A stretch of 28,191 nucleotides of DNA, from positions 4,093 through 32,283 of IMG/VR virus record IMGVR_UViG_3300001349_000052; one strand, given 5' to 3'. The notes beneath the pieces were generated by a model. That model saw only the letters and a program-made list of their open reading frames with translations, was not told the DNA's origin and did not search any database. Every line of letters begins with the position of its first letter. Position 1 is the first letter of the stretch. This document shows positions 17,201-27,025 of the stretch, piece after piece. Both the position numbers and the translations under genes were made by a program. The DNA comes from a virus.

Positions 17201-19661
17201 ACAAATATCAGGTTCATCACAATATGACCAATTAAATGGGTTTAAGACAACCTCTTTAGTGGCAAAACAACCACTACCAATATTATATTCTCAAACATCA
17301 TCTAATGGTTATGCGGATTCTATCCCATTAGAGGGAAATCCTAATTTTGTTAGTAGCTTTGAACAAGAGTTTATGCAATATTCAATGAGACTCCAAGGTA
17401 GTGTTTTTGATGTAAATAAAGTAAACCAACAAAATCCATCATATCTTAACTTATTTGCTGGTATTACAGGTTCTGGTGCTGACAAACCGTTAGATACCTC
17501 TAGGTTACAAGCAACATTTCTTAATAGATTTGGACAATTTGTAAGAGAATATGATGGGGTTTTAGTTGAAGGGGCGGTTCCACCTTCTATTATTATAAAT
17601 GGTGATCCAACAGCAGCAACAGGGGATGTTTTTCCATTGTCACCTGCACAATGGACAGGTTCAGAATGGTTTATAGAACCAGGTGCAGATCCTTCAACCC
17701 CAGACTACAATAATACTGCAACTACTAATCCATATTATGGTGCCCCAGGAGAAATATTTTTTACTTTAGATCCAGTAGCTAGTGCTAGTGCTGCAGGAAA
17801 TACTGCACTTTCAGATGATTATAAAGTTACATTAAATTATAAACAAACACAAACTCTCCCTAATAAATTTAGAACAAGGGTGGGACAAGGCTCATCTTGG
17901 AGTAATTGGAGTGGTACTTCATCTCGATATGGTAGTAATAGAGTAGGTGAGATTAAACTTTCTTTTCAAGTAACAAGCCAAGCCAATAATAATTCAAGTG
18001 ATTCTAATACTGGATGGTCAAGGAGAAAATTTAAATTTACAACACCACCAACTTTAAGTATATACTTTGGTCAAATAACTTCAACAAACGAAGTTAGTAT
18101 AACAGGACAACCTTTAGTACTAAATGTATCAGCAATATCATCAGATGAAAGCTTTTTTGGGTGGGGAGTAAATAAAGGATGGAAAACTGGTATATTTTGG
18201 CCACTTATTCAAAATGCAATTACAAGTGCGGGTAAACCTCTTTCTCAAGTAGCCTATGTAGAATGGAATTTTCAAGCAGAATCTGACTGCGCCATAGAGA
18301 CAGGGAAAAGATATAGATGGAAAGCAGAACCAACGTCTTTAGTTCAAAATCAAAGTGTAATTAATAGTGATGGTAGAAAAAATTATTTCAACCCAGATAG
18401 AATACCAGTAAAAGGGGAGGGATTAAGTGGAGGAGGTAATGCAACACCAATAAAACTCCAAGTTCCAGTTAAAGGTCCTTTTGTTAATATGGCTATAACC
18501 TCCCCTTCAGCAGAAGATAATACAGAGGATAATGCTATAAACGGACCTTATTGGGAATTTTCTCAATCTTTTTCATCAAACGATTACTCATATGCTTTTA
18601 CAAGCTCAACAGCAACATCAAACCCACCCTTTAATGGTAATTTTAATGATGTAGAACAACAACTACCTAATTTCTCTTTTGATAGTACTAATTATAGTAG
18701 TGTTGGAAATATATTTGTAGCATTTTCATCATCATTAGGTGAATCTATAACATCTGATGTAAATCAAATTAATACCCTTAGTGCTGGTAATAAAGGATTT
18801 ATTCAAATAGCAAACCCAACAAATAACGCACAGTTCTTTACGGGTTCTATCAATGGAAGTATACAACTTTTAGGTAGTGGTATAACGAAATATTATAGTA
18901 TCCCGGTAGATAATACACAAAATGTTTTCTTAAATCAAATAGAAGACGAGGCTAGTCTAAGTATGAATTTTACAAGAGGTAACGCAACATTACAACCTGT
19001 AAAAAACACATTATTATTAAAAGATGAAAATGGTAATATATCATACAATGATAGTTATTATATAGGATACTTGCCTTATAAACCAGGTCCTAGTACAGCA
19101 TTTCCTGGTGGGGAAGAACCAACAGATACAGCTTGGCCTCGTCCAAATTTAGAATGGAGAGTAGACCCTAATGACGAAATTCGTTTTGTAAATACTGAAG
19201 GTCAAACATATAAAATAATTGAGGTAATATCTCCATCTAGAAACCTTGCTGAAACTGGGATAAATAAATTAAAAATAATACTTGACCGAGATATTTCTAA
19301 TGGTGTTAATATTCAATTTTTCTTAATAAGAAGAAATGTATATTCTCCTAACACAGTTGTAGTAAATGATTTATTCCCTTATGGTTCATTACCACAATTA
19401 ACTAAATGGGTAGATTCTAAAAACACCGAAGTAATAAACACAGGTAGTACAGATACTGAACAAGAATGGACATCAACATTCCCAGCATCTCAATCATATA
19501 CTGAAAATGCTTCAGGTAGTTATATATCATACACACCACCATTAAGAAAACAAGATAATACACCTTCAGGTTTCTTATCCCCAGAATATCCAATAGCTAA
19601 ATTGGAAATTTCACCGGATGAAGTACTTCGTGACCTAAGGGATAAAAAACTAATAGAGTAA
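14265..19661 (+). CDS. Giant virion structural protein (1798 residues), probable tail/baseplate periphery or fibre
   Basis: No enzyme motif, signal peptide or membrane segment. It is beta-rich and full of Thr, Ser, Asn, Gly and Tyr, as in tail fibres and baseplate appendages. Features in order: a compact N-terminus (MPDQIKYYFKEDTNQILVSG) that may be the docking part; a fibre-like module at 422-450 (DTITITAATLISKG) also present in the preceding giant protein; a YGxxx pentapeptide run at 688-699 (YGTADYGTDIYG); a segment at about 820-900 with PDCQPLLNNTFAYRTNGQIQ and NRYLGSRTS; and a C-terminus with LEWRVDPNDEIRFVNTEGQ ending in a short charged helix (SPDEVLRDLRDKKLIE). It is the only gene between two putative late promoters, so it may be its own transcription unit. 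A T4 gp10-like or fibre-connector role would fit the gene order, but I do not recognise a homologue. Confidence 0.65.
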   Translation: MPDQIKYYFKEDTNQILVSGSDNKADMNALLTSSKSPNPDFDPEYTAKISSLGTSVSYIVPSANSLSAGSFTIPIESNQELWVYRGKEPIGVQDANAFRYNPYLHRPYKAYILTETGSGLPVEPWLPVGLDYYGSYVLNAPGTSLTDSNTNTFSVSFAGLGAIAQELNLNGNYINTQNESGTYPPPNGLLTTQAFSGSFQVFNEGRLIHPYIMTRYSQGGNNSYGSTVYLYQENTTSSLFPQDFNTDTDTTISPPVSSDDIKFNSLTATSVTTMSMGATNAAFVPTPFLEKLQNLSEIQDGKLIGTARVRSNSLTTNFFLFNLDQVNLIRTGNIVASSIFNNSGLIDFAPSTYLLKSTDPNLPNDEIILQSSDYTTSGNGTGAIIYLKYRIGNPLLGNIGYYVYRARAGNQIGQNGLYSSGDTITITAATLISKGLSQATGDLVLTLQTINITATGGQFYELKGNFNSTSSGFNMFTNNESIDIQFEGAEMQGTLRQGQYFSANVLPTQFPGITLPNGDFTYTSSVFQDLDNTSAASSGSTQFGLYAEYGYYVGYKASLSNNAISNVTLTYTGSQNTGEYFDLQPNQEAIFVAVPGTVTTNLGGNSPSNFDLVVTAFNARARSQQTPFADPAGIFSTRVNDVYINYSSSLTQSLDGLYIFNQLPQNDVQVTASMFLNAWTGSDDGAKYGTADYGTDIYGEGEEGDGPTWPTASMRIYTGSYPNSVPNITSDFVTESLFLDENIHVNGLAVTMSYLIPSESIQIKDCLSLSLAVTSSQPLSEIDNSLIVSEYKLEFNTPTASREGDGRVPTFIENAFEGTLGFSNTPDCQPLLNNTFAYRTNGQIQEIDYSANITNPVNFQNILSGSAEKSSVPESNYSSFGWTQNRYLGSRTSANGINTIDGLQGGYGKVPVIDYKRAYIAYCDQIIDPYPVLNNNTQFNLKYLINGQGDALNPLLSPYTALDVEGVWDEGGLGNVSISQISGSSQYDQLNGFKTTSLVAKQPLPILYSQTSSNGYADSIPLEGNPNFVSSFEQEFMQYSMRLQGSVFDVNKVNQQNPSYLNLFAGITGSGADKPLDTSRLQATFLNRFGQFVREYDGVLVEGAVPPSIIINGDPTAATGDVFPLSPAQWTGSEWFIEPGADPSTPDYNNTATTNPYYGAPGEIFFTLDPVASASAAGNTALSDDYKVTLNYKQTQTLPNKFRTRVGQGSSWSNWSGTSSRYGSNRVGEIKLSFQVTSQANNNSSDSNTGWSRRKFKFTTPPTLSIYFGQITSTNEVSITGQPLVLNVSAISSDESFFGWGVNKGWKTGIFWPLIQNAITSAGKPLSQVAYVEWNFQAESDCAIETGKRYRWKAEPTSLVQNQSVINSDGRKNYFNPDRIPVKGEGLSGGGNATPIKLQVPVKGPFVNMAITSPSAEDNTEDNAINGPYWEFSQSFSSNDYSYAFTSSTATSNPPFNGNFNDVEQQLPNFSFDSTNYSSVGNIFVAFSSSLGESITSDVNQINTLSAGNKGFIQIANPTNNAQFFTGSINGSIQLLGSGITKYYSIPVDNTQNVFLNQIEDEASLSMNFTRGNATLQPVKNTLLLKDENGNISYNDSYYIGYLPYKPGPSTAFPGGEEPTDTAWPRPNLEWRVDPNDEIRFVNTEGQTYKIIEVISPSRNLAETGINKLKIILDRDISNGVNIQFFLIRRNVYSPNTVVVNDLFPYGSLPQLTKWVDSKNTEVINTGSTDTEQEWTSTFPASQSYTENASGSYISYTPPLRKQDNTPSGFLSPEYPIAKLEISPDEVLRDLRDKKLIE

Positions 19662-19663
19662 CA

Positions 19664-19673
19664 TATTTATAAC
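19664..19673 (+). promoter_or_regulatory. Putative late promoter element (copy 4)
   Basis: TATTTATAAC starts 2 bases after the stop of the giant gene and 28 bases before ATG 19692. TATAAC is at 19668-19673. It would drive the three genes from 19692 to 22470. Confidence 0.58.
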
Positions 19674-19691
19674 ATATAATAATAAACACAA

Positions 19692-20357
19692 ATGGGATAT
19701 TTAAACAATTCAGTAATAACAGTTGATGCTATCTTAACAACAAAAGGTAGAGAATTGTTAGCAGCTAACGATGGTTCTTTTAGAATTACACAATTTGCAT
19801 TAGCAGATGATGAAATAGATTATACACTTTATAATCCAACACACGCCTCTGGTTCTGCATTCTATGGTGAAGCTATAGATGGAATGCCTCTATTAGAAGC
19901 ATTTCCTCTTGAATCACAAATAATGAAGTATAAATTAACAACATTACCAAGAGGTACTTCAAAACTCCCAGTATTAAATATAGGGTATAGTGCAATTACC
20001 TTACAACAAGGTGCTACTTTAGCTATTACCCCTCAAACTTTAAATTACTTAGGCAATGACCAAGTGTTTGAAACTGCGGGTTACAGTGTAACTATTGCAG
20101 ATATTAGATTATTAAATACATTTGAAGCAACGGGTATCAATACAGCGGCCGCTACAAATGCTAATATCAATTCTACAACAACTATTGGTACAAATGTTTC
20201 CTCAACAATTACAGGTACACAAGTCTCATTAAGAGCTACAACTGTAAATACATTGTTCGGGTCTAATTCAACTTTAGTTAGTACATTAACTGTAGTAGGA
20301 TTAGATAGTGGAGCAAGAATAACAGTTCCAATTACAATAACTAAATCAACAACATAA
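19692..20357 (+). CDS. Virion structural protein, unknown exact role
   Basis: 221 residues. The N-terminal ~100 residues (MGYLNNSVITVDAILTTKGR, then ITQFALADDEIDYTLYNPTH, then GEAIDGMPLLEAFPLESQ) look familiar to me as a conserved virion protein of marine T4-like phages, but no function is known to me. The C-terminal ~80 residues are Thr/Asn/Ser-rich beta-strands (STITGTQVSLRATTVNTLFG, then GARITVPITI) resembling an Ig-like module. There is no signal peptide. It is first in a three-gene block behind a TATTTATAAC element, with the paralogous pair directly downstream, which points to a distal tail or baseplate location. Confidence 0.65.
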   Translation: MGYLNNSVITVDAILTTKGRELLAANDGSFRITQFALADDEIDYTLYNPTHASGSAFYGEAIDGMPLLEAFPLESQIMKYKLTTLPRGTSKLPVLNIGYSAITLQQGATLAITPQTLNYLGNDQVFETAGYSVTIADIRLLNTFEATGINTAAATNANINSTTTIGTNVSSTITGTQVSLRATTVNTLFGSNSTLVSTLTVVGLDSGARITVPITITKSTT

Positions 20358-20367
20358 TATATAAAAC

Positions 20368-21408
20368 ATGGGATTTAAACGATTAGAAGCAGATGATTTT
20401 GTAGTAAGTGCACAAGCACAAACTTCAACCTGTTGGACAAATAATGCACCTACTTTAACTACATACTTTACCCAATCAAACCAGGTAAATGGTGCATCAG
20501 GGGTTTATTATACAACGGTATTTAACGAAAACCCAACGGGTTCAAATTCACAAGCTCAATTTGAAATAGCCTATGGTAATGCACTTGGAGGTGGTTCTTT
20601 AGCTTATAATGAAAATGTTGCCCCTGGTGTTTCACCAGCTTCAACAATTTATGGTCAATATAGAACATTAGTATTAGAAGATGAAAATTCTTCATTCGTA
20701 TTTGGGGGAGTTACTGGAAGTTCAATTTATGCTTTAAGTATAGAAAGAGCAAGATACAAACAATCACTATTCCCAGGTTCTATGAATCTAGTATTAGGTG
20801 GGCGTGTTGGTAACCCATCAGTAACAAATACTCTACAGTTAACTGATAACTCAAACATGGTATCTATACCTACATATTATGGTACAACCAGAGCATATGA
20901 GGTAATTAGTGGTTCAAATGGGTATGCTTATAATTCAGGTTCAGGAGGAAATGGATATACCGCAGCAAATGGTTCATATGGTTTATTCTTACCAGATATT
21001 GGAACAATTCTTCTAAATGGTGACGCTTTAGATTTAAATAGTAACGAGGGAATAAACTTAAACACTGATACAGATTCAAACACACCTGGTAATAACCCAG
21101 CAAGGATATTTCAAGCTTTTCTAACTGGATCACAATTTGGATTAAATTCTGAGGAAACAATTACTTCAGATTTTATATTTGTTAGAACTAGAAACAGTGA
21201 ATTTAACTATTCAGAAAACCCTTCATATATTTCAGGATCAACTGGTGAAGTTATTTATGATTATTTTATCAACAACCCACAAACATATATTACAACAGTA
21301 GGTATGTATAATGATAGTAATGAACTATTAGCAGTAGCAAAATTATCAAAACCTCTTAACAAAGATTTTACAAAAGAATCTTTAATTAGAGTTAAACTAG
21401 ATTTCTAA
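20368..21408 (+). CDS. Virion structural protein, paralogue A of a tandem pair
   Basis: 346 residues, no named family. Motifs: MGFKRLEADDFVVSAQ at the start; AQFEIAYGNALGGGS and STIYGQYRTLVLEDENSSF in the middle; SIYALSIERARYKQSLFPGS; SYGLFLPDIGTILLNGDAL. A C-terminal domain from 271 has NSEFNYSENPSYI, then YITTVGMYNDSNELLAVAKL and LSKPL. That C-terminal domain and the GLFLPDIG region are clearly similar to the next gene, so the two probably arose by duplication. The protein is beta-rich and soluble. Starting 10 bases after the previous stop without a Shine-Dalgarno, it is likely a fibre-proximal or baseplate peripheral component. Confidence 0.65.
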   Translation: MGFKRLEADDFVVSAQAQTSTCWTNNAPTLTTYFTQSNQVNGASGVYYTTVFNENPTGSNSQAQFEIAYGNALGGGSLAYNENVAPGVSPASTIYGQYRTLVLEDENSSFVFGGVTGSSIYALSIERARYKQSLFPGSMNLVLGGRVGNPSVTNTLQLTDNSNMVSIPTYYGTTRAYEVISGSNGYAYNSGSGGNGYTAANGSYGLFLPDIGTILLNGDALDLNSNEGINLNTDTDSNTPGNNPARIFQAFLTGSQFGLNSEETITSDFIFVRTRNSEFNYSENPSYISGSTGEVIYDYFINNPQTYITTVGMYNDSNELLAVAKLSKPLNKDFTKESLIRVKLDF

Positions 21409-21414
21409 AAATGA

Positions 21415-22470
21415 ATGGCGGCGTACAAAACATTAAACTCACAAGATATAATTATCTCACCATTAGAGATAACTAAGGGCTTTACTTTTGAAGGAAACGC
21501 CCTGACTGCATCTGATGTGGGTATTGATCGTTTTTTAGGAAATAAATTTTCTAGCACTGTAACAGGATATGTAACAGAAATAACCGAATCTAATGTATAC
21601 TATTCGGCCCAACAATTATATTATGCTAATTACATCTCTAGTAGTAATGGAGAAGTACAAATAGCTAACACACAATCTATAAACATTGATGGTACTACTA
21701 CAGGTAGAATAGCATCAAACGCCTTTAATAATTACGAACAAACAGACTTATCACCAGAAAAATACTGGCCTACTAGTTCTTATACTACTTATACTAGTAA
21801 TGGGGGTAACTATGGTGAATCTAGATATGGTGAAAGTAATTATGGTTTAGTAGTATACGAACCCTTTATTGGAGTACTTTCTGTACCTAAAGCAATGTTC
21901 GGTGATTATATTCAACCAAATTCCTTAAAAATTACTACTGATAGTGGGAGTTATTTTGATGATGGTGAAGGTAGACTCCAAATGAATGTCCCAACCAGTT
22001 ATAAAACAATAGTAGTAGGTAACGTCATATACGAACATGGTATGGTAATATTTACTGGAGGTGATAGAAAAACAGGGACAGGAAACTTTTCTGAGTATGG
22101 AGATTCAGAATATGGTGCTGGGTTTTATGGTGGAAGAACTGTGGGAAACAACGATGTTGAAAATTTTGTAGATACTGTTAATATAACTATGTCTTTCTCA
22201 TCTTCTTTTTCTATTTATGAGACACAATACAAATGTACGTTAGGGGAAAGTGAATTTAATTATACATTAAATCCTACAACAATAACTGGGTCAAGTAATG
22301 ATGGGTCTGTATATCCTTATGTAACAGGATCATATTTTTCTCCATATGTTACTACAGTAGGGTTATATAACAATAATAATGATTTAGTAGCTATTGGTAA
22401 ATTAGCACAACCGCTTCCAACCTCTAGAACTACTGACACAACAATTTTAGTAAATATTGACAGACAATAA
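21415..22470 (+). CDS. Virion structural protein, paralogue B of a tandem pair
   Basis: 351 residues. From 272 on (ESEFNYTLNPTTI, then YVTTVGLYNNNNDLVAIGKL, then AQPLP) it parallels residues 271-346 of the preceding gene. The segment YGLVVYEPFIGVLSVPKAMF parallels GLFLPDIGTILLNG there. The N-termini also share a spaced pattern (K-x-L-x-x-x-D then I/V-x-S). Unlike paralogue A it has two YGxxx pentapeptide runs: YGESRYGESNYG (133-144) and YGDSEYGAGFYG (228-239). The start at 21415 was chosen over ATG 21411, which is in another frame. It is the last gene of the 19692-22470 block. A role as a tail or baseplate appendage is inferred. Confidence 0.65.
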   Translation: MAAYKTLNSQDIIISPLEITKGFTFEGNALTASDVGIDRFLGNKFSSTVTGYVTEITESNVYYSAQQLYYANYISSSNGEVQIANTQSINIDGTTTGRIASNAFNNYEQTDLSPEKYWPTSSYTTYTSNGGNYGESRYGESNYGLVVYEPFIGVLSVPKAMFGDYIQPNSLKITTDSGSYFDDGEGRLQMNVPTSYKTIVVGNVIYEHGMVIFTGGDRKTGTGNFSEYGDSEYGAGFYGGRTVGNNDVENFVDTVNITMSFSSSFSIYETQYKCTLGESEFNYTLNPTTITGSSNDGSVYPYVTGSYFSPYVTTVGLYNNNNDLVAIGKLAQPLPTSRTTDTTILVNIDRQ

Positions 22471-22479
22471 AACTTTATA

Positions 22480-22493
22480 TATTTATAACAAAA
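22480..22493 (+). promoter_or_regulatory. Putative late promoter element (copy 5)
   Basis: TATTTATAACAAAA in the 41-base gap before ATG 22512, with TATAAC at 22484-22489. It separates the paralogue block from the fibre genes. Confidence 0.58.
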
Positions 22494-22499
22494 TATTAA

Positions 22500-24291
<1,792 letters not shown>

Positions 24292-24306
24292 AGATAAATT
24301 ACATAA

Positions 24307-25350
24307 ATGGCTACAGAACAATTATTATTTGGGAGTGTTACAATAAGTACTATATTTACAGAAACATTAGGAAACAACCAATTTATTAGATTAAATGGTA
24401 ATACTACTAATAGTTCTAATGTAATTACAAATGTTGCCGATAATGGGGCTAGCTATTTTGGTGTAGCTGAACTAAAGGTAGGAATGAAATTAATTTCTAA
24501 TGGACCTTTTAGTACAAAAGTTACTATAACATCAATATCAGGAACATCCCCAAATGCAACTATTGAAGTAGATGGTGTTGCTGCCTCTTCTACAACAGGA
24601 AATTTACTAAGAGTAGATCCGGGACCAGGACAAGCATTTATTGAATCAGGTTCAATGTCTTATCCTTCTGGGCAAACAGACATTAATGCAAGTTCTGTTA
24701 CAGGTAGTAATGATCCAGAATATGTAGCAGACGATTTACAATGGGCAGTAGCTGTACCAGTATCAAAAGATGGAGCTTTATCAACACAAAGAATAGGACA
24801 ATTTGCCCAATTTAGTTTGTTTGATGTTCAGAGTAGACCCAATGGTGTATCCGGAGGTTTAATAAATATGTTCATTACATCAAGTGGGGGAGATATGAAT
24901 GGCTTCCCAGATGGGTATAATTGGTTTAGTAGTACATCACAATGTATTATATATCAAGTTGGAAGTGAAAATAAAGTAGGTCCAATGTTTAATGCCTCAG
25001 ATGTAGCTATATCAGATGCCTTTGGATTTGCCCCAGGTCAAGTAATGGCTGGTAATATAATGAATACATTAACATCAGGATCATCAGGGGCAGGTTTCCC
25101 ATTTACCGGTTCAGCAGAAATTACAGGTTCATTAGCAGTAACAGGTAGTTCAGAATTTACAATTCCAGTAGGGAATGAAGCTAATAATTTCTTTATAAAA
25201 TCAGGATCTGCAGCAAACGATCCAAGAGTGTTTAACGTAAACGGTGAAGGAACAATACAGTTCTATGCTCAAGATAATGCTTATACACCAACCGCTGTAT
25301 TAGGTGGTTTATACTTTACTTCAGCATCTGCTTACATAGGAATAGAATAA
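24307..25350 (+). CDS. Virion/fibre-associated protein with TGS beta repeat
   Basis: 347 residues, no named family. The N-terminal ~110 residues form a beta-rich domain (TNSSNVITNVADNG, then VGMKLISNGPFSTKVTITSI). A middle domain contains DLQWAVAVPVSKDGALSTQ and MFITSSGGDMNGFPDGYNWF. Around 270-295 a TGS repeat (FTGSAEITGSLAVTGSSEFT) resembles those in the neighbouring fibre genes and precedes a C-terminal beta segment (NEANNFFIKSG, then VFNVNGEGTIQFYAQ). There is no signal peptide. Flanked by fibre genes on both sides, it is probably a fibre or adhesin component. It could also be a chaperone-like partner, though nothing in the sequence shows that. Confidence 0.65.
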   Translation: MATEQLLFGSVTISTIFTETLGNNQFIRLNGNTTNSSNVITNVADNGASYFGVAELKVGMKLISNGPFSTKVTITSISGTSPNATIEVDGVAASSTTGNLLRVDPGPGQAFIESGSMSYPSGQTDINASSVTGSNDPEYVADDLQWAVAVPVSKDGALSTQRIGQFAQFSLFDVQSRPNGVSGGLINMFITSSGGDMNGFPDGYNWFSSTSQCIIYQVGSENKVGPMFNASDVAISDAFGFAPGQVMAGNIMNTLTSGSSGAGFPFTGSAEITGSLAVTGSSEFTIPVGNEANNFFIKSGSAANDPRVFNVNGEGTIQFYAQDNAYTPTAVLGGLYFTSASAYIGIE

Positions 25351-25428
25351 TATTTAAATAGGTTGTCATATGTATAAATGTATAATTAATTAATTAATAA
25401 ATAGTAACTTAAAAAAACAAAAAAATCA
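25351..25428. other. AT-rich palindromic intergenic gap, possible promoter
   Basis: 78 bases without a gene, the longest gap in the window. It holds TATTTAAATA (25351-25360, a perfect palindrome), CATATG, GTATAAATG (close to the T4 late octamer TATAAATA) and a TTAA-repeat palindrome (TAATTAATTAATTA) around 25384-25397, then an A-rich run before ATG 25429. There is no exact TATTTATAA and no GC hairpin. It may contain the promoter for the fibre gene that follows. Confidence 0.4.
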
Positions 25429-27012
25429 ATGGCAACATGGAAAAAAGTAGTCGTATCGGGATCCGCGATATCGGCATTAAACAATGACGCTAACTATCTC
25501 GTAGATGGGCAAACAGACGCAGCCCTTACAGGCTCTTTTACTGGTTCATTTACAGGAGATGGTAGTAATTTAACAGGGGTAGTAGCATCAAATGCTAATC
25601 CTTTAACAAACGGGGTAGGAATTCAAACATTTAGTTATGATGGCTCAGTTAACGGCGTAACAGTAGATGTAGACGTATCTGCATTAGATGGTAATGGTCT
25701 TTCAACTTCAGGTAACGAGCTTGTAGTTCAAGCAGCTGATACAACAATTGCAGTAGGTGCAACTGGTATTAATGTAGTTGAAGCTAACTTATCTGGAATC
25801 CCAAACAGTGCACTAACAAACGATAGTGTAACACTAGGATCTACAGAAGTAGATTTAGGTACAACTGCAACTACACTTGCCGGTTTAACATTAACTGGAG
25901 CAGTAGTAACTGGTTCATTTAGTGGTTCATTTATTGGAACAACAAACCTACCAGATTTAACATCGGGTAATGGTTTAACAGGTGGTCCTTACGATGGAGC
26001 AGCAGCAGCAACATTTGCAGTACAAGCAGATGGTTCTACATTAGCTGTAGGAGCAGGTGGAGTTAAAGTAGCAGATGCTGGAATTACAGCAACTCAAATT
26101 GCAACATCAGTAGCAGGAGCAGGTTTATCAGGTGGTGCTGGTACAGCATTAGCAGTAAACGTAGATGATTCTTCAATTGAAATCAATACAGATACTCTAA
26201 GAGTAAAAGCATCAGGTGTTACTAATGCAATGTTAGCAAATGATAGTGTAACTATCGGTTCAACTGAAATTGATTTAGGTACTACAGCAGCTTCATTAGC
26301 AGGTTTAACTACAGTATCTGCAACCTCATTTACTGGTTCATTCAATGGAGATGGTTCAGATTTAACAGGAATCGCTTCAACTTTAGCACTTACAGGTTCT
26401 TCAGGTACTGGTACAGTAGCTTTAAAAACTCAAGCATTAAGTATATTAGCTGGAGAAGGTATTGATACAGTAGCTTCAGGTCAAAGTATTACAATTAGTG
26501 GAGAAGATGCTACAACAACCAACAAAGGTATCGCTTCATTTAATTCAGGCGATTTTGCAGTATCTACTGGAGCAGTAAGTTTAGCTTCAGATATTACAAT
26601 TGATAATGATTTAACTGTAACAAGAGATGCTTTAATTTCTAGAAACGCAGTTATATCGGGTAACTTAACAGTTGCAGGTACAGCAAGTTTCCAAAACACA
26701 CAAAACTTAGACGTAGCTGATAGATTTATTAGAATGGCATCAGGTTCAACAGCAGTTGGAGATGGTGGTATTGTAGTACAACAAACAGGTCCAGCAAATG
26801 GTGAAGCATTTGCTTATGACGCAGCAACTACAAGATGGAGTATGACTGGATCATTTGATCCAAGTACAGAAGCTTACACACCAGATGCATTTGTATCAGC
26901 AATAGTAGAAGGTGGAGCAGGTGTAGATACACCAGCAGCAGTAGTAGCTAAATATAATAAAAAAGGTAACATATTTGTAGGAGCAAATGAGGATATCTAT
27001 ATTTACTCATAA
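25429..27012 (+). CDS. Tail fibre protein with internally duplicated beta-repeat modules
   Basis: 527 residues. The N-terminus (MATWKKVVVSGSAISALNND) is of a type seen on fibre proteins of marine T4-like phages. The shaft is built of repeats. TGSFTGDGSNLTGV near the start recurs as TGSFNGDGSDLTGI. A ~65-residue unit ending NDSVTLGSTEVDLGTTATTL (about 132-151) recurs as NDSVTIGSTEIDLGTTAASL (about 272-291). Three DxSxLxV-type strands lie between. The distal part has SGNLTVAGTASFQNTQNLDV and DRFIRMASGSTAVGDGGIVV, and the C-terminus ends KKGNIFVGANEDIYIYS. Ala, Gly, Ser and Thr dominate, typical of a beta-helical or beta-spiral fibre. It is preceded by a 78-base AT-rich gap and followed after 13 bases by a small ORF. 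Receptor specificity cannot be read from the sequence. Confidence 0.75.
   Translation: MATWKKVVVSGSAISALNNDANYLVDGQTDAALTGSFTGSFTGDGSNLTGVVASNANPLTNGVGIQTFSYDGSVNGVTVDVDVSALDGNGLSTSGNELVVQAADTTIAVGATGINVVEANLSGIPNSALTNDSVTLGSTEVDLGTTATTLAGLTLTGAVVTGSFSGSFIGTTNLPDLTSGNGLTGGPYDGAAAATFAVQADGSTLAVGAGGVKVADAGITATQIATSVAGAGLSGGAGTALAVNVDDSSIEINTDTLRVKASGVTNAMLANDSVTIGSTEIDLGTTAASLAGLTTVSATSFTGSFNGDGSDLTGIASTLALTGSSGTGTVALKTQALSILAGEGIDTVASGQSITISGEDATTTNKGIASFNSGDFAVSTGAVSLASDITIDNDLTVTRDALISRNAVISGNLTVAGTASFQNTQNLDVADRFIRMASGSTAVGDGGIVVQQTGPANGEAFAYDAATTRWSMTGSFDPSTEAYTPDAFVSAIVEGGAGVDTPAAVVAKYNKKGNIFVGANEDIYIYS
25804..26308 (+). repeat. Intragenic duplication in the tail fibre gene
   Basis: The segment at about 25804-25890 and that at about 26224-26310 encode near-identical peptides (NDSVTLGSTEVDLGTT and NDSVTIGSTEIDLGTT) with many synonymous differences. 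The duplication is therefore not recent or is maintained by selection at the protein level. Confidence 0.7.
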
Positions 27013-27025
27013 TCAGTTTGAGTAA

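Noticed and set aside
8389-19661. Either giant gene being the tail tape measure protein
   Set aside because: Tape measures are mostly helical with long coiled coils and hydrophobic segments. These proteins are beta-rich, Thr/Ser/Asn/Gly-rich and modular.
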